DNA of 64,000 nucleotides from contig JBBQGG010000003.1 in the NCBI GenBank assembly GCA_038322815.1, positions 27,813 to 91,812 on the forward strand, given 5' to 3'. Of this stretch, positions 18,402 through 28,575 are shown piece after piece. The DNA comes from PALSA-1296 sp038322815. Lineage in GTDB: Bacteria; Bacteroidota; Ignavibacteria; Palsa-1295. Position numbers and translations under genes: made by a program. The notes beneath the pieces are model-generated. The model was not told the DNA's origin. It saw nothing but the letters and a program-made list of their open reading frames with translations, and searched no databases. Positions within the stretch are counted from its first letter, which is position 1. Each line of letters starts with the position of its first letter.

Positions 18402-19910
18402 ATGATCGAATTAGACACCAGAGAAGATTACGGCGCACAGATTAAAGTTGTGGGCATCGGCGGAGGCGGATCGAATGCAGTAAATGCTATGATCGACCGC
18501 GGACTTATCGGCGTAGAGTTCTGCGTTTTTAATACTGATATGCAGGCGCTTTCACAAAGCCAGGCATCCATAAAATTACAGATCGGAAAAAATCTGACAC
18601 GCGGACTTGGAGCCGGAGCTGACCCATCGGTCGGAAGACGCGCAGTGGATGAAGATGCAGAAGAAATTTCGCGAATCCTCGCTGGTAACGACATGGTCTT
18701 CGTCACTGCCGGAATGGGCGGTGGCACAGGCACTGGTGGTGCGGCGAAAGTTGCGCAGATTGCAAAATCACAAGGGTCGCTTGTTGTCGGTATTGTAACT
18801 CGTCCTTTCTCATTCGAGGGCAAAAGACGCTTGAAACAGGCGGAAGAAGGCATCGAAGAGCTTCGCAAAAGTGTCGATACACTGATCGTTATTCCAAATC
18901 AAAAATTACTTGCACTTGTACAAGCGGGCACATCTCTCCTTGATGGCTTCGAAATTGCCAATCAAGTTCTTTATAATGCAACACGAGGCATAAGTGAGCT
19001 CATCACGCGTCATGGCTATATCAATGTAGATTTCGCCGACGTTCGCACGATCATGAGCGATATGGGTGATGCCATTATGGGTGCAGGTACGGCAATGGGC
19101 GAGCATCGTGCTGCCATCGCTGCGGAGACGGCGATCAGCTCGCCGCTTCTTGAAGGTGTTTCGATACAGGGCGCGCAAGGCGTTCTTGTCAATATCACCG
19201 GTGGAAAAAATATGACGCTGCTTGAAGTTTCAGAAGCAACACAGATCATTCATGATGCCGCCGGCGATGATGCAAATATTATTTTCGGCGCAGTGTTGGA
19301 TGAATCCATGACCGATGAGATCATGGTCACTGTGATCGCAACAGGATTTAATAATAAGCCGACCTTCACAGGACTTTCATATCCCGGAGAAGAAAAATCG
19401 AACATTCCGTATGTATCGGCAGAAGAAGTTCTCGGCACAAAGCGTCCGCCGCGCGTCGAACGCATGACTGCTCCCATGTCGATGGATGAATACGAAGAGC
19501 GCAAACGCATTCTATCGAATGAAGGGCGCGAAGATATTCCTGAACCGGAAGTTGCTATGCCTAAAGTCGAGCGGATGTCACATCGCGGTACATTGCCGGA
19601 ACGCGAACAGAATGGTAATGCTTTTGAACGCCTATCATCCGGTGCCTTTCGCGCAGCTACTTCAGTACGCTTGACGCCATCGAATGAAGGGAATCATGTT
19701 CCCAGTGGTCCGCGCGATCTGAAGGAATTCGATACTCCGGCATATCTGCGCCGCGGCATAACGCTTCCATCTATCGAAGAGCAAGAGGATGCAGCTGAAA
19801 TTCCTGTCATGGCAGGCGAACGTAATGAATCAAAATTTGGTGATCCGACCCCAACTCAAGCGAGAATAAGGGATGATAGACCTACTTTTTTGCGGAAGAT
19901 CATGGATTAA
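18402..19910 (+). CDS. ftsZ: Cell division protein FtsZ
   Basis: Tubulin-like GTPase forming the Z ring. GGGSNAVN and the tubulin signature GMGGGTGTGGA are intact, followed by the C-terminal tubulin domain. A long charged linker (about residues 330-485) precedes the conserved C-terminal peptide RPTFLRKIMD, which binds FtsA. 502 residues, long for FtsZ because of the linker. A clear AAGGAG lies 8 bases before the ATG. Last classic gene of the dcw cluster. Confidence 0.98.
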   Translation: MIELDTREDYGAQIKVVGIGGGGSNAVNAMIDRGLIGVEFCVFNTDMQALSQSQASIKLQIGKNLTRGLGAGADPSVGRRAVDEDAEEISRILAGNDMVFVTAGMGGGTGTGGAAKVAQIAKSQGSLVVGIVTRPFSFEGKRRLKQAEEGIEELRKSVDTLIVIPNQKLLALVQAGTSLLDGFEIANQVLYNATRGISELITRHGYINVDFADVRTIMSDMGDAIMGAGTAMGEHRAAIAAETAISSPLLEGVSIQGAQGVLVNITGGKNMTLLEVSEATQIIHDAAGDDANIIFGAVLDESMTDEIMVTVIATGFNNKPTFTGLSYPGEEKSNIPYVSAEEVLGTKRPPRVERMTAPMSMDEYEERKRILSNEGREDIPEPEVAMPKVERMSHRGTLPEREQNGNAFERLSSGAFRAATSVRLTPSNEGNHVPSGPRDLKEFDTPAYLRRGITLPSIEEQEDAAEIPVMAGERNESKFGDPTPTQARIRDDRPTFLRKIMD

Positions 19911-20003
19911 ATCGAATCCCTAAATATCATGATTTATTGGCGAACGATTGATCTTTGCATAAATAACTGAATTTGAAACCGAAGTCCTCCGGAGGTTGTA
20001 GTT

Positions 20004-20555
20004 TTGTATACAATTCTACTTCATTCATATTTCAGAATTATGGTACAGGGTGAATTTTTTGACGTTTCGCAATCCAAGCCGGGAGATGAACTTCCGGATA
20101 TGCCTTCGGCTCAATCAGAGCGTTCGCGGCGCGGTTTAAAGGATTTTACGATTCCGAAACTCTATCGAGCGATTAGCGAAGTCAGTGCCTTGACCGGAAT
20201 AGAACAGTATGTACTTCGGTATTGGGAGACGGAGTTCGATGAATTACGTCCTCATAAAAATCGCGCCGGAAATCGGATCTATGCCGAAAAAGATGTGAAG
20301 GTGATTTCGCGAATCAAAGAACTTCTACGCGATGAGCGATATACGATCGAAGGAGCAAAGCTTATTTTAAAGCAGGAGCGCGAAGCTGAAAAACGGTCGC
20401 TTGCTGAACCTAAATCTCCCACCATTATTGACGAGGCACAGATACCGATCATCCCTCCTCCGCCTCCGTCACAGGTTTCGATAGCGGTAAGTGAATTACA
20501 TGAGATAAAAAAATCGCTTGCTGCTCTGAGAGAACGGTTAGCATATACTAAGTAA
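20004..20555 (+). CDS. MerR-family transcriptional regulator
   Basis: DNA-binding regulator. After a variable head of about 50 residues comes the winged helix-turn-helix (LYRAISEVSALTGIEQYVLRYWETEFDELRPHKNRAGNRIYAEKDVKVISRIKELL). The RYWE and GNRIY residues are typical of the MerR group that sits near ribosomal or division genes. The C-terminus is proline-rich with a short helix. The start is ambiguous: the TTG at 20004 has GGAGG 8 bases upstream, whereas the ATG at 20040 removes 12 residues. The GGAGG is part of a perfect CCTCCGGAGG palindrome. Confidence 0.85.
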   Translation: MYTILLHSYFRIMVQGEFFDVSQSKPGDELPDMPSAQSERSRRGLKDFTIPKLYRAISEVSALTGIEQYVLRYWETEFDELRPHKNRAGNRIYAEKDVKVISRIKELLRDERYTIEGAKLILKQEREAEKRSLAEPKSPTIIDEAQIPIIPPPPPSQVSIAVSELHEIKKSLAALRERLAYTK

Positions 20556-20573
20556 CCCGAAGAAAAATTTGTT

Positions 20574-20681
20574 TGTCATGCGAGACAAACAATCGGAGGT
20601 CTCGGATTTACTGAAAGCTCAGATCCTTCACGCCGCTTCTGCTCCTGTGGTCGCAGAAGAATGCTTCATTCAGAATGGCAA
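20574..20681. repeat. Dispersed palindromic repeat, family B, copy 1 (diverged)
   Basis: Contains CTGAAAGCTCAGATCCTTC, CGCTTCTGCTCCTGTGGTCG and CAGAAGAATGC in the same order as copy 2 at 41340, with degraded outer arms (TGTCATGCGAG and CAGAATGGCA). Fills the gap between the MerR gene and the convergent acyltransferase gene. Confidence 0.7.
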
Positions 20682-20683
20682 TC

Positions 20684-21949
20684 TTAATTTCCGAGCAATT
20701 TACCAAGCCGCAAATATATAGGATATAATTTACTTCCCGGTTTTGGAGGCGCGAGGAATGGTTTTTCAAACCATTTGAAAAAGTAATAGATCGGAATTAT
20801 AGAAATCAGAAGAGATGCTATTCTAAGCAAGGTCGGCACAACAGCACCTGTCTCTGCGGGAACAAAGAAAGTGGTAACCCAGCCGAATTGCGAATGAATA
20901 AGATAAAAGGAGTAACTGATTATCCCTAATTTTATGAATGCTCCGGCAATTGCTTTAGACTCTTTTTCGTTATCGGTGCCAAGTTTCGGAAGAATAACTG
21001 CGGCAATGAGAAATGCAAATGATAATCCGAAGAGCGGATCGGTTATTATCCATGCAGGCTGAGATAACGTTGTTGCAATTGCCGAAACAAAAAAAAGAAT
21101 GCTTAAGGTAATATAGAGCGGACGCCTACCTGAAAATCTTTGGTTACTGTTTTTTGCAATATAGTTTTTAACGAAGATTTCGGCAACGAATGCTCCCGCC
21201 AGCCATTCTGACATTCTTGCAGGAAGGCAGCCCATGCTTGCATAAGGACCTTCGGCGGCAACAGAAATAAGCCCGCCACCCAAAAAATAAATTGCAAAGT
21301 ATCGCCAGATAAGTGTGAGCAAGATAAGGACAGCTACTGATCTTCCTACTCCAAATTTCCTGAATGCCAGAAGAAAAAGTGGATAGGCAAGATAGAGTTG
21401 AAATTCCAGGGAGAGTGACCAGAATATGCTGGCTATAGAATAAAATTGATTTTCAAAAAAGCCATGGAGCATCGTAAGATGTGAAATCACATCCCAGGAT
21501 GTAGGGATCGGAAAGTGATCGGCAACATTCAGAGAAGGAACGTAGCTTAAAGATTTTAGAACGATCGCAGTGCCGAGAACTGCAACAATGTATGCAGGGT
21601 ATAGGCGCCAAATTCTTCTGGTGAAAAAAGCAGGAGCCTTAAATTCATAGCTGCCTGAAGTATATTTTTTCCTTGCATAGGGAAGATGAATGCAGAATCC
21701 GGAAAGAACGAGGAACAGCGAAACGCCGAGATACCCCCAACGAAGCGGGGAAATCAAATAGGTGAATAGCGTTGGATCTGATGTTGTTGGGACGAGGCCG
21801 TTCGATGGGAATGCATAGCTTCCATCGTGACCCCAGATATGATAGAATGCTACGGATAGGGCTGCCAGACCTCGGAGAATATCAATCGAATGCAGCCGGA
21901 GCTTTTTCTCCGCAATTGGTGCGCTGATCTTTGACTGGTCAGAGTTCAC
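20684..21949 (-). CDS. Acyltransferase 3 family membrane protein (OafA/YrhL-like)
   Basis: Integral membrane O-acyltransferase probably acetylating a surface glycan. The N-terminal signature SIDILRGLAALSVAFYHIWGH contains the RG and histidine typical of the family, followed by about ten membrane helices (421 residues, normal length). No glycan biosynthesis genes adjoin it, so the substrate cannot be inferred. Convergent with the MerR gene. Confidence 0.9.
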   Translation of the reverse strand: MNSDQSKISAPIAEKKLRLHSIDILRGLAALSVAFYHIWGHDGSYAFPSNGLVPTTSDPTLFTYLISPLRWGYLGVSLFLVLSGFCIHLPYARKKYTSGSYEFKAPAFFTRRIWRLYPAYIVAVLGTAIVLKSLSYVPSLNVADHFPIPTSWDVISHLTMLHGFFENQFYSIASIFWSLSLEFQLYLAYPLFLLAFRKFGVGRSVAVLILLTLIWRYFAIYFLGGGLISVAAEGPYASMGCLPARMSEWLAGAFVAEIFVKNYIAKNSNQRFSGRRPLYITLSILFFVSAIATTLSQPAWIITDPLFGLSFAFLIAAVILPKLGTDNEKESKAIAGAFIKLGIISYSFYLIHSQFGWVTTFFVPAETGAVVPTLLRIASLLISIIPIYYFFKWFEKPFLAPPKPGSKLYPIYLRLGKLLGN

Positions 21950-21976
21950 CAGCGCTTAATTAAAAACCAATGATTA

Positions 21977-22264
21977 TTAGCGGCCGACAGGCTCTAACTT
22001 GACAGGACCGACTTGTTTTTTCAACTTATCGATCACTTCACTTCTTTTGAGTCCGAGCTTTGCCTGAAAAAGTGTTACCTTGAAGGTTGGGCGGACAGAA
22101 CTGCTGGTAGTGTTAGAATGGAATTTATCGGAATGCTTCCAACCTGTATCGCGGAGAAGTTCTTGAACCATTGCAACTTGCAGGCGAGATAGCGGCGTTC
22201 CGATACGGATTGAAGGTTCTTCCGATCCAGGAACGAGTTCTTTGTCTTTCGATACCATTCTCAT
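21977..22264 (-). CDS. Small uncharacterised basic protein
   Basis: 95 residues, soluble, no signal peptide or membrane segment. I do not recognise the family. It is rich in Lys/Ser/Thr and ends KLGLKRSEVIDKLKKQVGPVK, which looks like a helical segment. AGAAGGA lies 7 bases before the ATG, supporting real translation. It lies 27 bp upstream of the acyltransferase on the same strand and could be co-transcribed with it. Confidence 0.6.
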   Translation of the reverse strand: MRMVSKDKELVPGSEEPSIRIGTPLSRLQVAMVQELLRDTGWKHSDKFHSNTTSSSVRPTFKVTLFQAKLGLKRSEVIDKLKKQVGPVKLEPVGR

Positions 22265-22387
22265 AGGCAGTCCTTCTTATAATGTTAAATTAAAAAGGGG
22301 AAAGAAAACCCTAGGTTTTCTTGTTAGGCACCTGCAACACGGGATTAGCCCTGATAGTGCCATTTTTTTATGCAAATTTGAGACAGA

Positions 22388-23173
22388 ATGAGGACAAAAG
22401 GCATATATATCTTATTATTTTTCATAGGGTTAGCGAATTCTGAAACTCAGGGACAAACTATTGACCGTGATGGAATTCGTCTTGCAAAGATGACGTATTT
22501 GACTTCGAACCTTGATTCTCTGACTAGGTCATTTTTAAAAAAGGGATATATCATACAAATCTCTAAACGGGAACCTGGCAGTATCTTTAGTAATAGTATA
22601 ATGTTGCAGGATAGAAGTCAAATGATCCTTGAGACAACTTTATCATCTAATTCAAATAGCTGGCGATTACAGGCTTTGAAAAAATTTGGAAACCATATAT
22701 CCGGAATTGCATTTGAAGTTGATCAGATAGAGAGCCTATATCATTTGATGAAAATTAATTATATTTCTATTAGCAACGTAGATACCATACGACAATATAG
22801 GATTGACGGGACTTATTATTTAGCTCATACTTTCGCTCTTGATTCTTGCGCGCCGCTAGATGTTGTTTTTTTCTCTAAAGACACGCTGCATTCGCATTCA
22901 ACAGAAATTGATTCACTCGCTCATCATCCAAATCATGTATTCCGATTCGATTGGGTACTTCTTTCAGCAAGTCCTCAGGTAGAAGCAAAAATGAGGAAGA
23001 TCTTTGAAATTATAAATGGCTGGAAGCAACATGAAGGCTGCTGCGATTTTTGGCGAGTAGGCCCCTCCGATGATTTTTGTTTTTTCAGATTCGAGACTCA
23101 GCCGATAAAAAAAGCAAAGGGAAAAAGTGATTGGCTTTCAATTGAGCCGGATGGAATTTACTTTGCTTATTAG
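22388..23173 (+). CDS. Secreted VOC/glyoxalase-fold-like protein
   Basis: 261 residues with an N-terminal signal peptide (MRTKGIYILLFFIGLANSETQGQ). The mature part has the strand/helix order of a vicinal-oxygen-chelate (glyoxalase-like) protein: LAKMTYLTSNLDSLTRSFLKKGY, then SIMLQDRSQMILE, then HISGIAFEVDQIESLYHLM. The second half (FRFDWVLLSASP) repeats the pattern. No catalytic function can be assigned. A family A repeat begins 2 bp after its stop. Confidence 0.65.
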   Translation: MRTKGIYILLFFIGLANSETQGQTIDRDGIRLAKMTYLTSNLDSLTRSFLKKGYIIQISKREPGSIFSNSIMLQDRSQMILETTLSSNSNSWRLQALKKFGNHISGIAFEVDQIESLYHLMKINYISISNVDTIRQYRIDGTYYLAHTFALDSCAPLDVVFFSKDTLHSHSTEIDSLAHHPNHVFRFDWVLLSASPQVEAKMRKIFEIINGWKQHEGCCDFWRVGPSDDFCFFRFETQPIKKAKGKSDWLSIEPDGIYFAY

Positions 23174-23175
23174 CG

Positions 23176-23307
23176 TGTCATTGCGAGGAGTTCAACTCGG
23201 CGGATTAGCCCGACGAAGCAATCCTCGAGACATAGTACAAAGTAAAATTCTACAATGCATCATGGGATTGCTTCGTCGTCTGCTTCGCAGACTCCTCGCA
23301 ACGACAC
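23176..23307. repeat. Dispersed palindromic repeat, family A, copy 4
   Basis: Starts TGTCATTGCGAGGAG and ends CTCCTCGCAACGACAC; inner arms CGACGAAGCAATCC and GGATTGCTTCGTCG-like sequence pair with one another. Lies between two convergent genes (VOC-like and dCTP deaminase). Confidence 0.8.
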
Positions 23308-23314
23308 ATACTCC

Positions 23315-23872
23315 TCATTTCCACTTTTTTCCTTCCGTATCATAATTCTTAAACATCATAGACTCCACCGGCTTCACCGTGCGGATATTATATTTTGCAT
23401 TGGCCTTTGTTGCGTAGGGGACAAGGCAATCACCTTTGACCTCGAAATAGATGAGCTGACCAATAGGCATTCCTGCATAGATACGAACAGGCTGCTTGAC
23501 GGAAATTTCCAGCGTCCAGGTATTGCAAAAACCTACATCGCCTTTGCCGGCAGTGGCATGGATATCGATGCCAAGCCTTCCGACGCTGGATTTGCCTTCT
23601 AAGAACGGTACATGCTGATGCGTTTCAGTATACTCTTCGGTCACGCCGAGGTAGAGCGTATCGGTTCGGAGAACATATCCTTCGTCAGGTATAGTAAAAT
23701 ATTCGATCTCATTATGCTCTCTGGCATCGAGAACCTGCGTTTTATAAATTGCAAGTACTGCGCCTAGATGCACATCGTAACTATTCGATCCCAGGCAATC
23801 GCGGCGGTAAGGTTCGATGACGATCGTCTTTGCTTCGATCGCCTCTAAAATATCTTTATCGGTTAAGATCAT
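23315..23872 (-). CDS. dcd: dCTP deaminase
   Basis: Deaminates dCTP to dUTP for thymidylate supply. The start is set at the ATG giving MILTDKDI, the usual family N-terminus; an upstream in-frame ATG adds 10 residues of AT-rich repeat. Family motifs: GSNSYDVHLG, GKSSVGRLGIDIHATAG with the catalytic Ser/Arg, and WTLEISV with the catalytic Glu. 185 residues, normal for Dcd. Monocistronic as far as can be seen. Confidence 0.92.
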   Translation of the reverse strand: MILTDKDILEAIEAKTIVIEPYRRDCLGSNSYDVHLGAVLAIYKTQVLDAREHNEIEYFTIPDEGYVLRTDTLYLGVTEEYTETHQHVPFLEGKSSVGRLGIDIHATAGKGDVGFCNTWTLEISVKQPVRIYAGMPIGQLIYFEVKGDCLVPYATKANAKYNIRTVKPVESMMFKNYDTEGKKWK

Positions 23873-24009
23873 GAATTGAGAATTGTGAATTGAGAATTGC
23901 AAGTGGAGAACGAGGAAAGTGATTCAAAAATTTCTTTGCGAAATTCTGATTTGAATCTATATGCCGTTCTTCACTCCGTTTCGCTTCAGCCAAAATGACA
24001 TGTAATTTC

Positions 24010-27000
24010 TCAATTCAAAATAATCATGGTCCCTCTATTTTCATATTCGAGGCTCTTCAGGACATAAATATATTCACCGCTCGGAATACCATCGGTTGAA
24101 AATCTTGCAGTATGTTTTCCTTTTGTCTGATTATCATCTATAATGGTACGGATATGCCTACCAAGTGGATCGAAGATATTAAGGTGTACCCGACCGGTTA
24201 AACCGATCTCATAATCTATATGAGCAGTTGATGATGCGGGATTGGGCGTAATATTTGAAACGGAATAATTTCCTTTCGAAGCTATTCCACCGCGATAATT
24301 ACCGCAGTCTGTAACGAGGAATAAACCGCTTGAAGAAAAAATGTTCTCAGTATTTTGCGGATCGCTTGATGATACAAAAATCCTTGTCGAATCAACCGGA
24401 CCAAGTAATCCCTCGGCATGTAAAATAAATAATCGGGATGCAAAAGGAATGATGCTATTTCCCGCACCGGTGATTCGGATTACACTATCATGAGCAAGGC
24501 GCTCAAACTTCATCTTGAATCCTGATGAAAGTGTCCCTAAGGTAGTAATCGTATCATGGAAAAAAACAATATGCGGATCGTATGCAATTTCAACGCGAAA
24601 ACTATCAAGATTAAAAAGGGCTAAATCTGTTCCGCTTATGCTGATCGGAACTTCGATCAGTTCGCCAACCTTTGCTTGTCTATCAGGAATACTATAGCTG
24701 ACTTGTGGAATTCCAAGTGGTGCAAATACGCCTTTGCCTTGTAGTGAAATAAGAGTTACTTTCTCCGGCGCATCAGCATCAATACGCAACGTATCTGTAT
24801 AGGTAATAGCTCGTAACGGCATGAAGCTGACCACGATCTCTTCAATAGAGGATTTAGGAGGGATTGTGAATGCACCTGAAGGTGTCGTACTATAATTAGG
24901 AACACTATGATTCAATCCGGTGATGCTCAGAGGATACGATCCGGTATCGGAAATTTTAAGATGATATTTTTGGGTTTGTCCGATCCCGACATTTCCGAAA
25001 TTAATTCCTGTAGTACTAACAACCAGATGGGCTTCCACGCCTTCACCATGCAAGGGGAGAGCTGTATTTATGGAATTTTCTGTATGAAAGGTCAGCGTTC
25101 CGGTATCAACTATTTCCGCATCCGGAAAATAGGTAATCGAATAAAAAAGTTTTTCTCCGAGATTGACGGTGGCTTTTGTATTCGGTAATACAGTGAATTT
25201 TCCAGTGATGGAAACACTATCGATCACTATCACATCGGATGCAAGATTATTTGTTACGGTGATCGTAATCACTGAATCATGAGCTGTTCGCACTTTAGAA
25301 AAATCAAGCAAAGAGGATGAGATCTGTAAACCCGGTTGAATTCCTTTGCCGCGTAAGAAGATGGTATCGATGTGATTATCCCAACTAAAAACGATGATTG
25401 AGGTTTGCAAACCAAGAATTGAGGGAGAGAAAATGACCTTATCGGTGTCGAATGCCAAACCGCCGATCGTTTGCGCCGGAGGGAGTATTATAAAATCAGG
25501 TGCAATAGTATTAATGATAACCGGCGATGCAGGGTATGTTCCTTTATTATGTATCGCAAGCCGTAACGTATCCGAGCTTCCTTTTAGTATGTATCCAAAA
25601 TCAAATATCCTGGGATTAAATGAAAGATCGCTAATGCCGGCAGTGCCGCGAAGAGTAACGATCTTCTTCTGACCTCCGATCCTTATCGTATCCGTAGCTT
25701 CAAATGAACCTATAGAATCAGGTGAGAAAACAAAACATAATGTTACGGGAGCTGCAATAATAATGCTATCGGGCAAATTACTTCGAGAATTTTGAGAAAG
25801 AGAAAAAACAGAATGTGTTGAATGTAAAGAATCTGTTGATACGAGAAGCCTGTTGCAACTTGGATTTGTCAGGATCGTGCAGAGTGAATCTGTCGTTCCG
25901 AGTTTAATAGTTTTGAAATCAAGTATACTATCACTGATCGAAAGCACAGCAGCAGGTCCGCCGATACCGTGCAAAGCGATGCGCACTGTATCACCACATG
26001 GAGCGAGAAGGATCTCAAGTAATCCTAAAACCTGACCGGTATCTTTTGGTGAGAATGTAATTGATATTGGAAGAACCGAACCATGTTTTATGACATCCCC
26101 AATAATATTTGAAACGTTAAATGAGGCTGCACCAATAAAATGATTCGATATGACCGTATCATCGCCATATCCAAAATTTTGTAGTATTGCTGAGATAGTA
26201 CTTGCTTTGCCCGGACAAATTGTTCCGAATTCTGATAGGATGGGAGGAATATTTGCTCGCTCCCTGACACCGTGAACAGCAAATCTTGTAACAAAACATC
26301 CGCTATCATACAAATTAATTCGCCCTTGTTCTAATGTGCCCAATTGTTTCGGCATGAAGCGAACAGAGATCTCTTGGCTCTGATTGCTTGTCATTTTAAA
26401 TGGCAACGAGGGATCGATGATGGAGAAGTTTTGTGATCCTTCAATTTTAGACTCGGTAACGGTAATTTCTTTTCCGGTTTGGTTTGTGATTGTGAGCTTT
26501 TTTAAACCCGGTGTAAAATCACAGCCATTGCCGAAATCCAAACTTGAATCGCTAAGAGCGATCTGACCGATTCCCAGAAGTCCTTGCAAAGTAAGATCAG
26601 CTTCACCGCAGGGTGAAAGAGGGAAACGAGCATGCACGATATATGAGCCCGGCTCTGAAGGAGCAAAATGGATCGTAAGAGAAACGGAATCATTGGGAAA
26701 AAGTGATCTTGGAAATACTGCGTTGATCAGAGAAAAAATATTATCTTTGGCAAAAACAGGTTTGCCGAGAATTACTTCTCTTCCGCTTTTATTGACAAGC
26801 GTTATTGTCGTATCATGTGTTCCGCAACTTGCTCCAAGATCGAACGTGGAGCTTCCTCCGGAAACATCGGGACCAAGAACCGTAATCGAAATAGGAATCA
26901 ACGTATCAATAGAGCAATTGATTTGATCCTGAAAATGCAGGGCTGTTTCGAATGTTCCGCAATCGCTTGTTTTGAATTGAATCTTAATAGCAAGGCTGGA

Positions 27001-28575
27001 ATCCGGTTTTACAGATGCCAGGCCCGATTGCGGAGAAAGTAATCTGAATCCTGATCCTCCGAGCAAAGACAGTGCAGGATTCATAGAAAGAACGGAAGTG
27101 CCGGTGTTCTTTAAGAATATCGTCGTATCGATAGTGATGCTCGATGGCGGTAAATGTATTGTTGAAAACTGTATGATGTTCGGGATAGTGAATTGTGTAA
27201 TAATTCGATTGCCTTGGAATACGATCTTAGTACTAAACGAGCATTCTTTAGTGTTCGCGATCAGTGTCGTATTTATCGGACCCGGAGTTCCGGGAAGCAC
27301 AGTAAATATAATCGGAATACTTTTTCCGGAATCAATCGTAAACGGTGCAATGGGACTTATGATTTTTATACCTGAAGTTACGGAAAATTGTAGTGAATTT
27401 ATTATTACGGCTTTTGTGCCTATATTATATAAAGTTGTTTGTCCGGGCAGATTAAGCGGCAGATCACAAGGCAGGAGATTACCGAGTTTGAAGATGCTAT
27501 CCTGAAATGCAACAGAGACCTTCTGAACACGCAGTTCAACAGGTATACGAAGGATTCCTCCGCAAACAGTAGTGCTTGGGACAAGCAATACATCTCGATA
27601 GAAGCCCGGTTTTATAGGTGAGGCATGAATATTAATGATGCCGATATGCGTTGAGTCTGGCGGCAGGGGGAAACCTGTAGTTGTTGCGCTAAAGATCGTA
27701 CCACTTGCAAAAGATACAGGATCTATAACCACTTGTTCGGAGCCCCGATTAAAAATATGAATGTTGGTATCAGCTGATGTTGAGCAGACAAGATCGGGAA
27801 AGATTATTTTTAATTCTTTCGAAGCGAGCATGTAGCTTGCCGTTGTTCCGGTAACCGGAGATGTTGAAATTGTAAGAACTGCAGAGGAAACTAGATTGCC
27901 TTCGCTGCCTCCTCCGGAAAAATCATGAATAGTATGCACCGTCGTATCATCATCGAAGCTGTAGTATGCTTTTAAGCCTGATTCTTTTCCGGTAAGTACC
28001 GTTTTCCATGAGCTAAGAATTTCAGCAGATGTTCTGGCGCTGCTCCAGAAACGTAATTCATCGATGTTTCCTATAAAGGTTACGCCACTGAGATTGCTAT
28101 GACCGATAAGCACGGAATCTGCAGAAACAATAAGCTTTGCAGCTTTTGTTTTTTGTGATATTTTCAGGGAGCCGTTCACATAAATACGTATGCTGTCATT
28201 TGGAGTGAACGAAACGGCAAAGTGATTCCAACTTTGGATGTTGGTAATATTCGAAGTGGTAATATTCACAATTCCATTATTGAGACGCAGTGAGACAGCA
28301 ATCGAATCACCGGAGGAAAATCCGATGCTGAACGCACCTGTATCGCCCTTATTGACTTGCTCGACTATACCGGAATGCGCAGAGAATGAAGATGATTGCG
28401 CCCAAAATTCTATTGTGAAAGCTCCGGGAAGCGAAATACTTTTCGGATTCTGTATTACAGCATAAGAAGAAGTATTGGGAATAGAGAGCATATTCTTCCC
28501 GCAATCCTGTGCGAAGACTTCACTTGTCAAAACAAGGGGGGAAAGCAGAAGAAAATATGTCAAGAATCTTTTCAT
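24010..28575 (-). CDS. Giant T9SS-exported protein with LamG and choice-of-anchor-D repeats
   Basis: 1521 residues. Signal peptide (MKRFLTYFLLLSPLVLTSEVFAQ), then a LamG/concanavalin-like domain (about 30-215, EFWAQSS, NGSLKIS, IDELRFWSSART). Some ten ASPM/SPD-2/Hydin-like choice-of-anchor-D repeats follow (about 260-1270, recurring FGN, TITNQTGKEI, FMPKQLG, FSPKDTG). Next is a cohesin-like module (about 1285-1400, VGELIEVPISISG, VEIAYDP), and last a T9SS type A sorting domain (ITPNPASSTAHIDYEIG, LNIFDPLGRHIR, IPSGEYIYVLKS). Predicted cell-surface or secreted; likely adhesive or structural. It is immediately followed upstream by the OmpA-type gene on the same strand (1-bp spacing), suggesting one transcript. 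Confidence 0.88.
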   Translation of the reverse strand: MKRFLTYFLLLSPLVLTSEVFAQDCGKNMLSIPNTSSYAVIQNPKSISLPGAFTIEFWAQSSSFSAHSGIVEQVNKGDTGAFSIGFSSGDSIAVSLRLNNGIVNITTSNITNIQSWNHFAVSFTPNDSIRIYVNGSLKISQKTKAAKLIVSADSVLIGHSNLSGVTFIGNIDELRFWSSARTSAEILSSWKTVLTGKESGLKAYYSFDDDTTVHTIHDFSGGGSEGNLVSSAVLTISTSPVTGTTASYMLASKELKIIFPDLVCSTSADTNIHIFNRGSEQVVIDPVSFASGTIFSATTTGFPLPPDSTHIGIINIHASPIKPGFYRDVLLVPSTTVCGGILRIPVELRVQKVSVAFQDSIFKLGNLLPCDLPLNLPGQTTLYNIGTKAVIINSLQFSVTSGIKIISPIAPFTIDSGKSIPIIFTVLPGTPGPINTTLIANTKECSFSTKIVFQGNRIITQFTIPNIIQFSTIHLPPSSITIDTTIFLKNTGTSVLSMNPALSLLGGSGFRLLSPQSGLASVKPDSSLAIKIQFKTSDCGTFETALHFQDQINCSIDTLIPISITVLGPDVSGGSSTFDLGASCGTHDTTITLVNKSGREVILGKPVFAKDNIFSLINAVFPRSLFPNDSVSLTIHFAPSEPGSYIVHARFPLSPCGEADLTLQGLLGIGQIALSDSSLDFGNGCDFTPGLKKLTITNQTGKEITVTESKIEGSQNFSIIDPSLPFKMTSNQSQEISVRFMPKQLGTLEQGRINLYDSGCFVTRFAVHGVRERANIPPILSEFGTICPGKASTISAILQNFGYGDDTVISNHFIGAASFNVSNIIGDVIKHGSVLPISITFSPKDTGQVLGLLEILLAPCGDTVRIALHGIGGPAAVLSISDSILDFKTIKLGTTDSLCTILTNPSCNRLLVSTDSLHSTHSVFSLSQNSRSNLPDSIIIAAPVTLCFVFSPDSIGSFEATDTIRIGGQKKIVTLRGTAGISDLSFNPRIFDFGYILKGSSDTLRLAIHNKGTYPASPVIINTIAPDFIILPPAQTIGGLAFDTDKVIFSPSILGLQTSIIVFSWDNHIDTIFLRGKGIQPGLQISSSLLDFSKVRTAHDSVITITVTNNLASDVIVIDSVSITGKFTVLPNTKATVNLGEKLFYSITYFPDAEIVDTGTLTFHTENSINTALPLHGEGVEAHLVVSTTGINFGNVGIGQTQKYHLKISDTGSYPLSITGLNHSVPNYSTTPSGAFTIPPKSSIEEIVVSFMPLRAITYTDTLRIDADAPEKVTLISLQGKGVFAPLGIPQVSYSIPDRQAKVGELIEVPISISGTDLALFNLDSFRVEIAYDPHIVFFHDTITTLGTLSSGFKMKFERLAHDSVIRITGAGNSIIPFASRLFILHAEGLLGPVDSTRIFVSSSDPQNTENIFSSSGLFLVTDCGNYRGGIASKGNYSVSNITPNPASSTAHIDYEIGLTGRVHLNIFDPLGRHIRTIIDDNQTKGKHTARFSTDGIPSGEYIYVLKSLEYENRGTMIILN

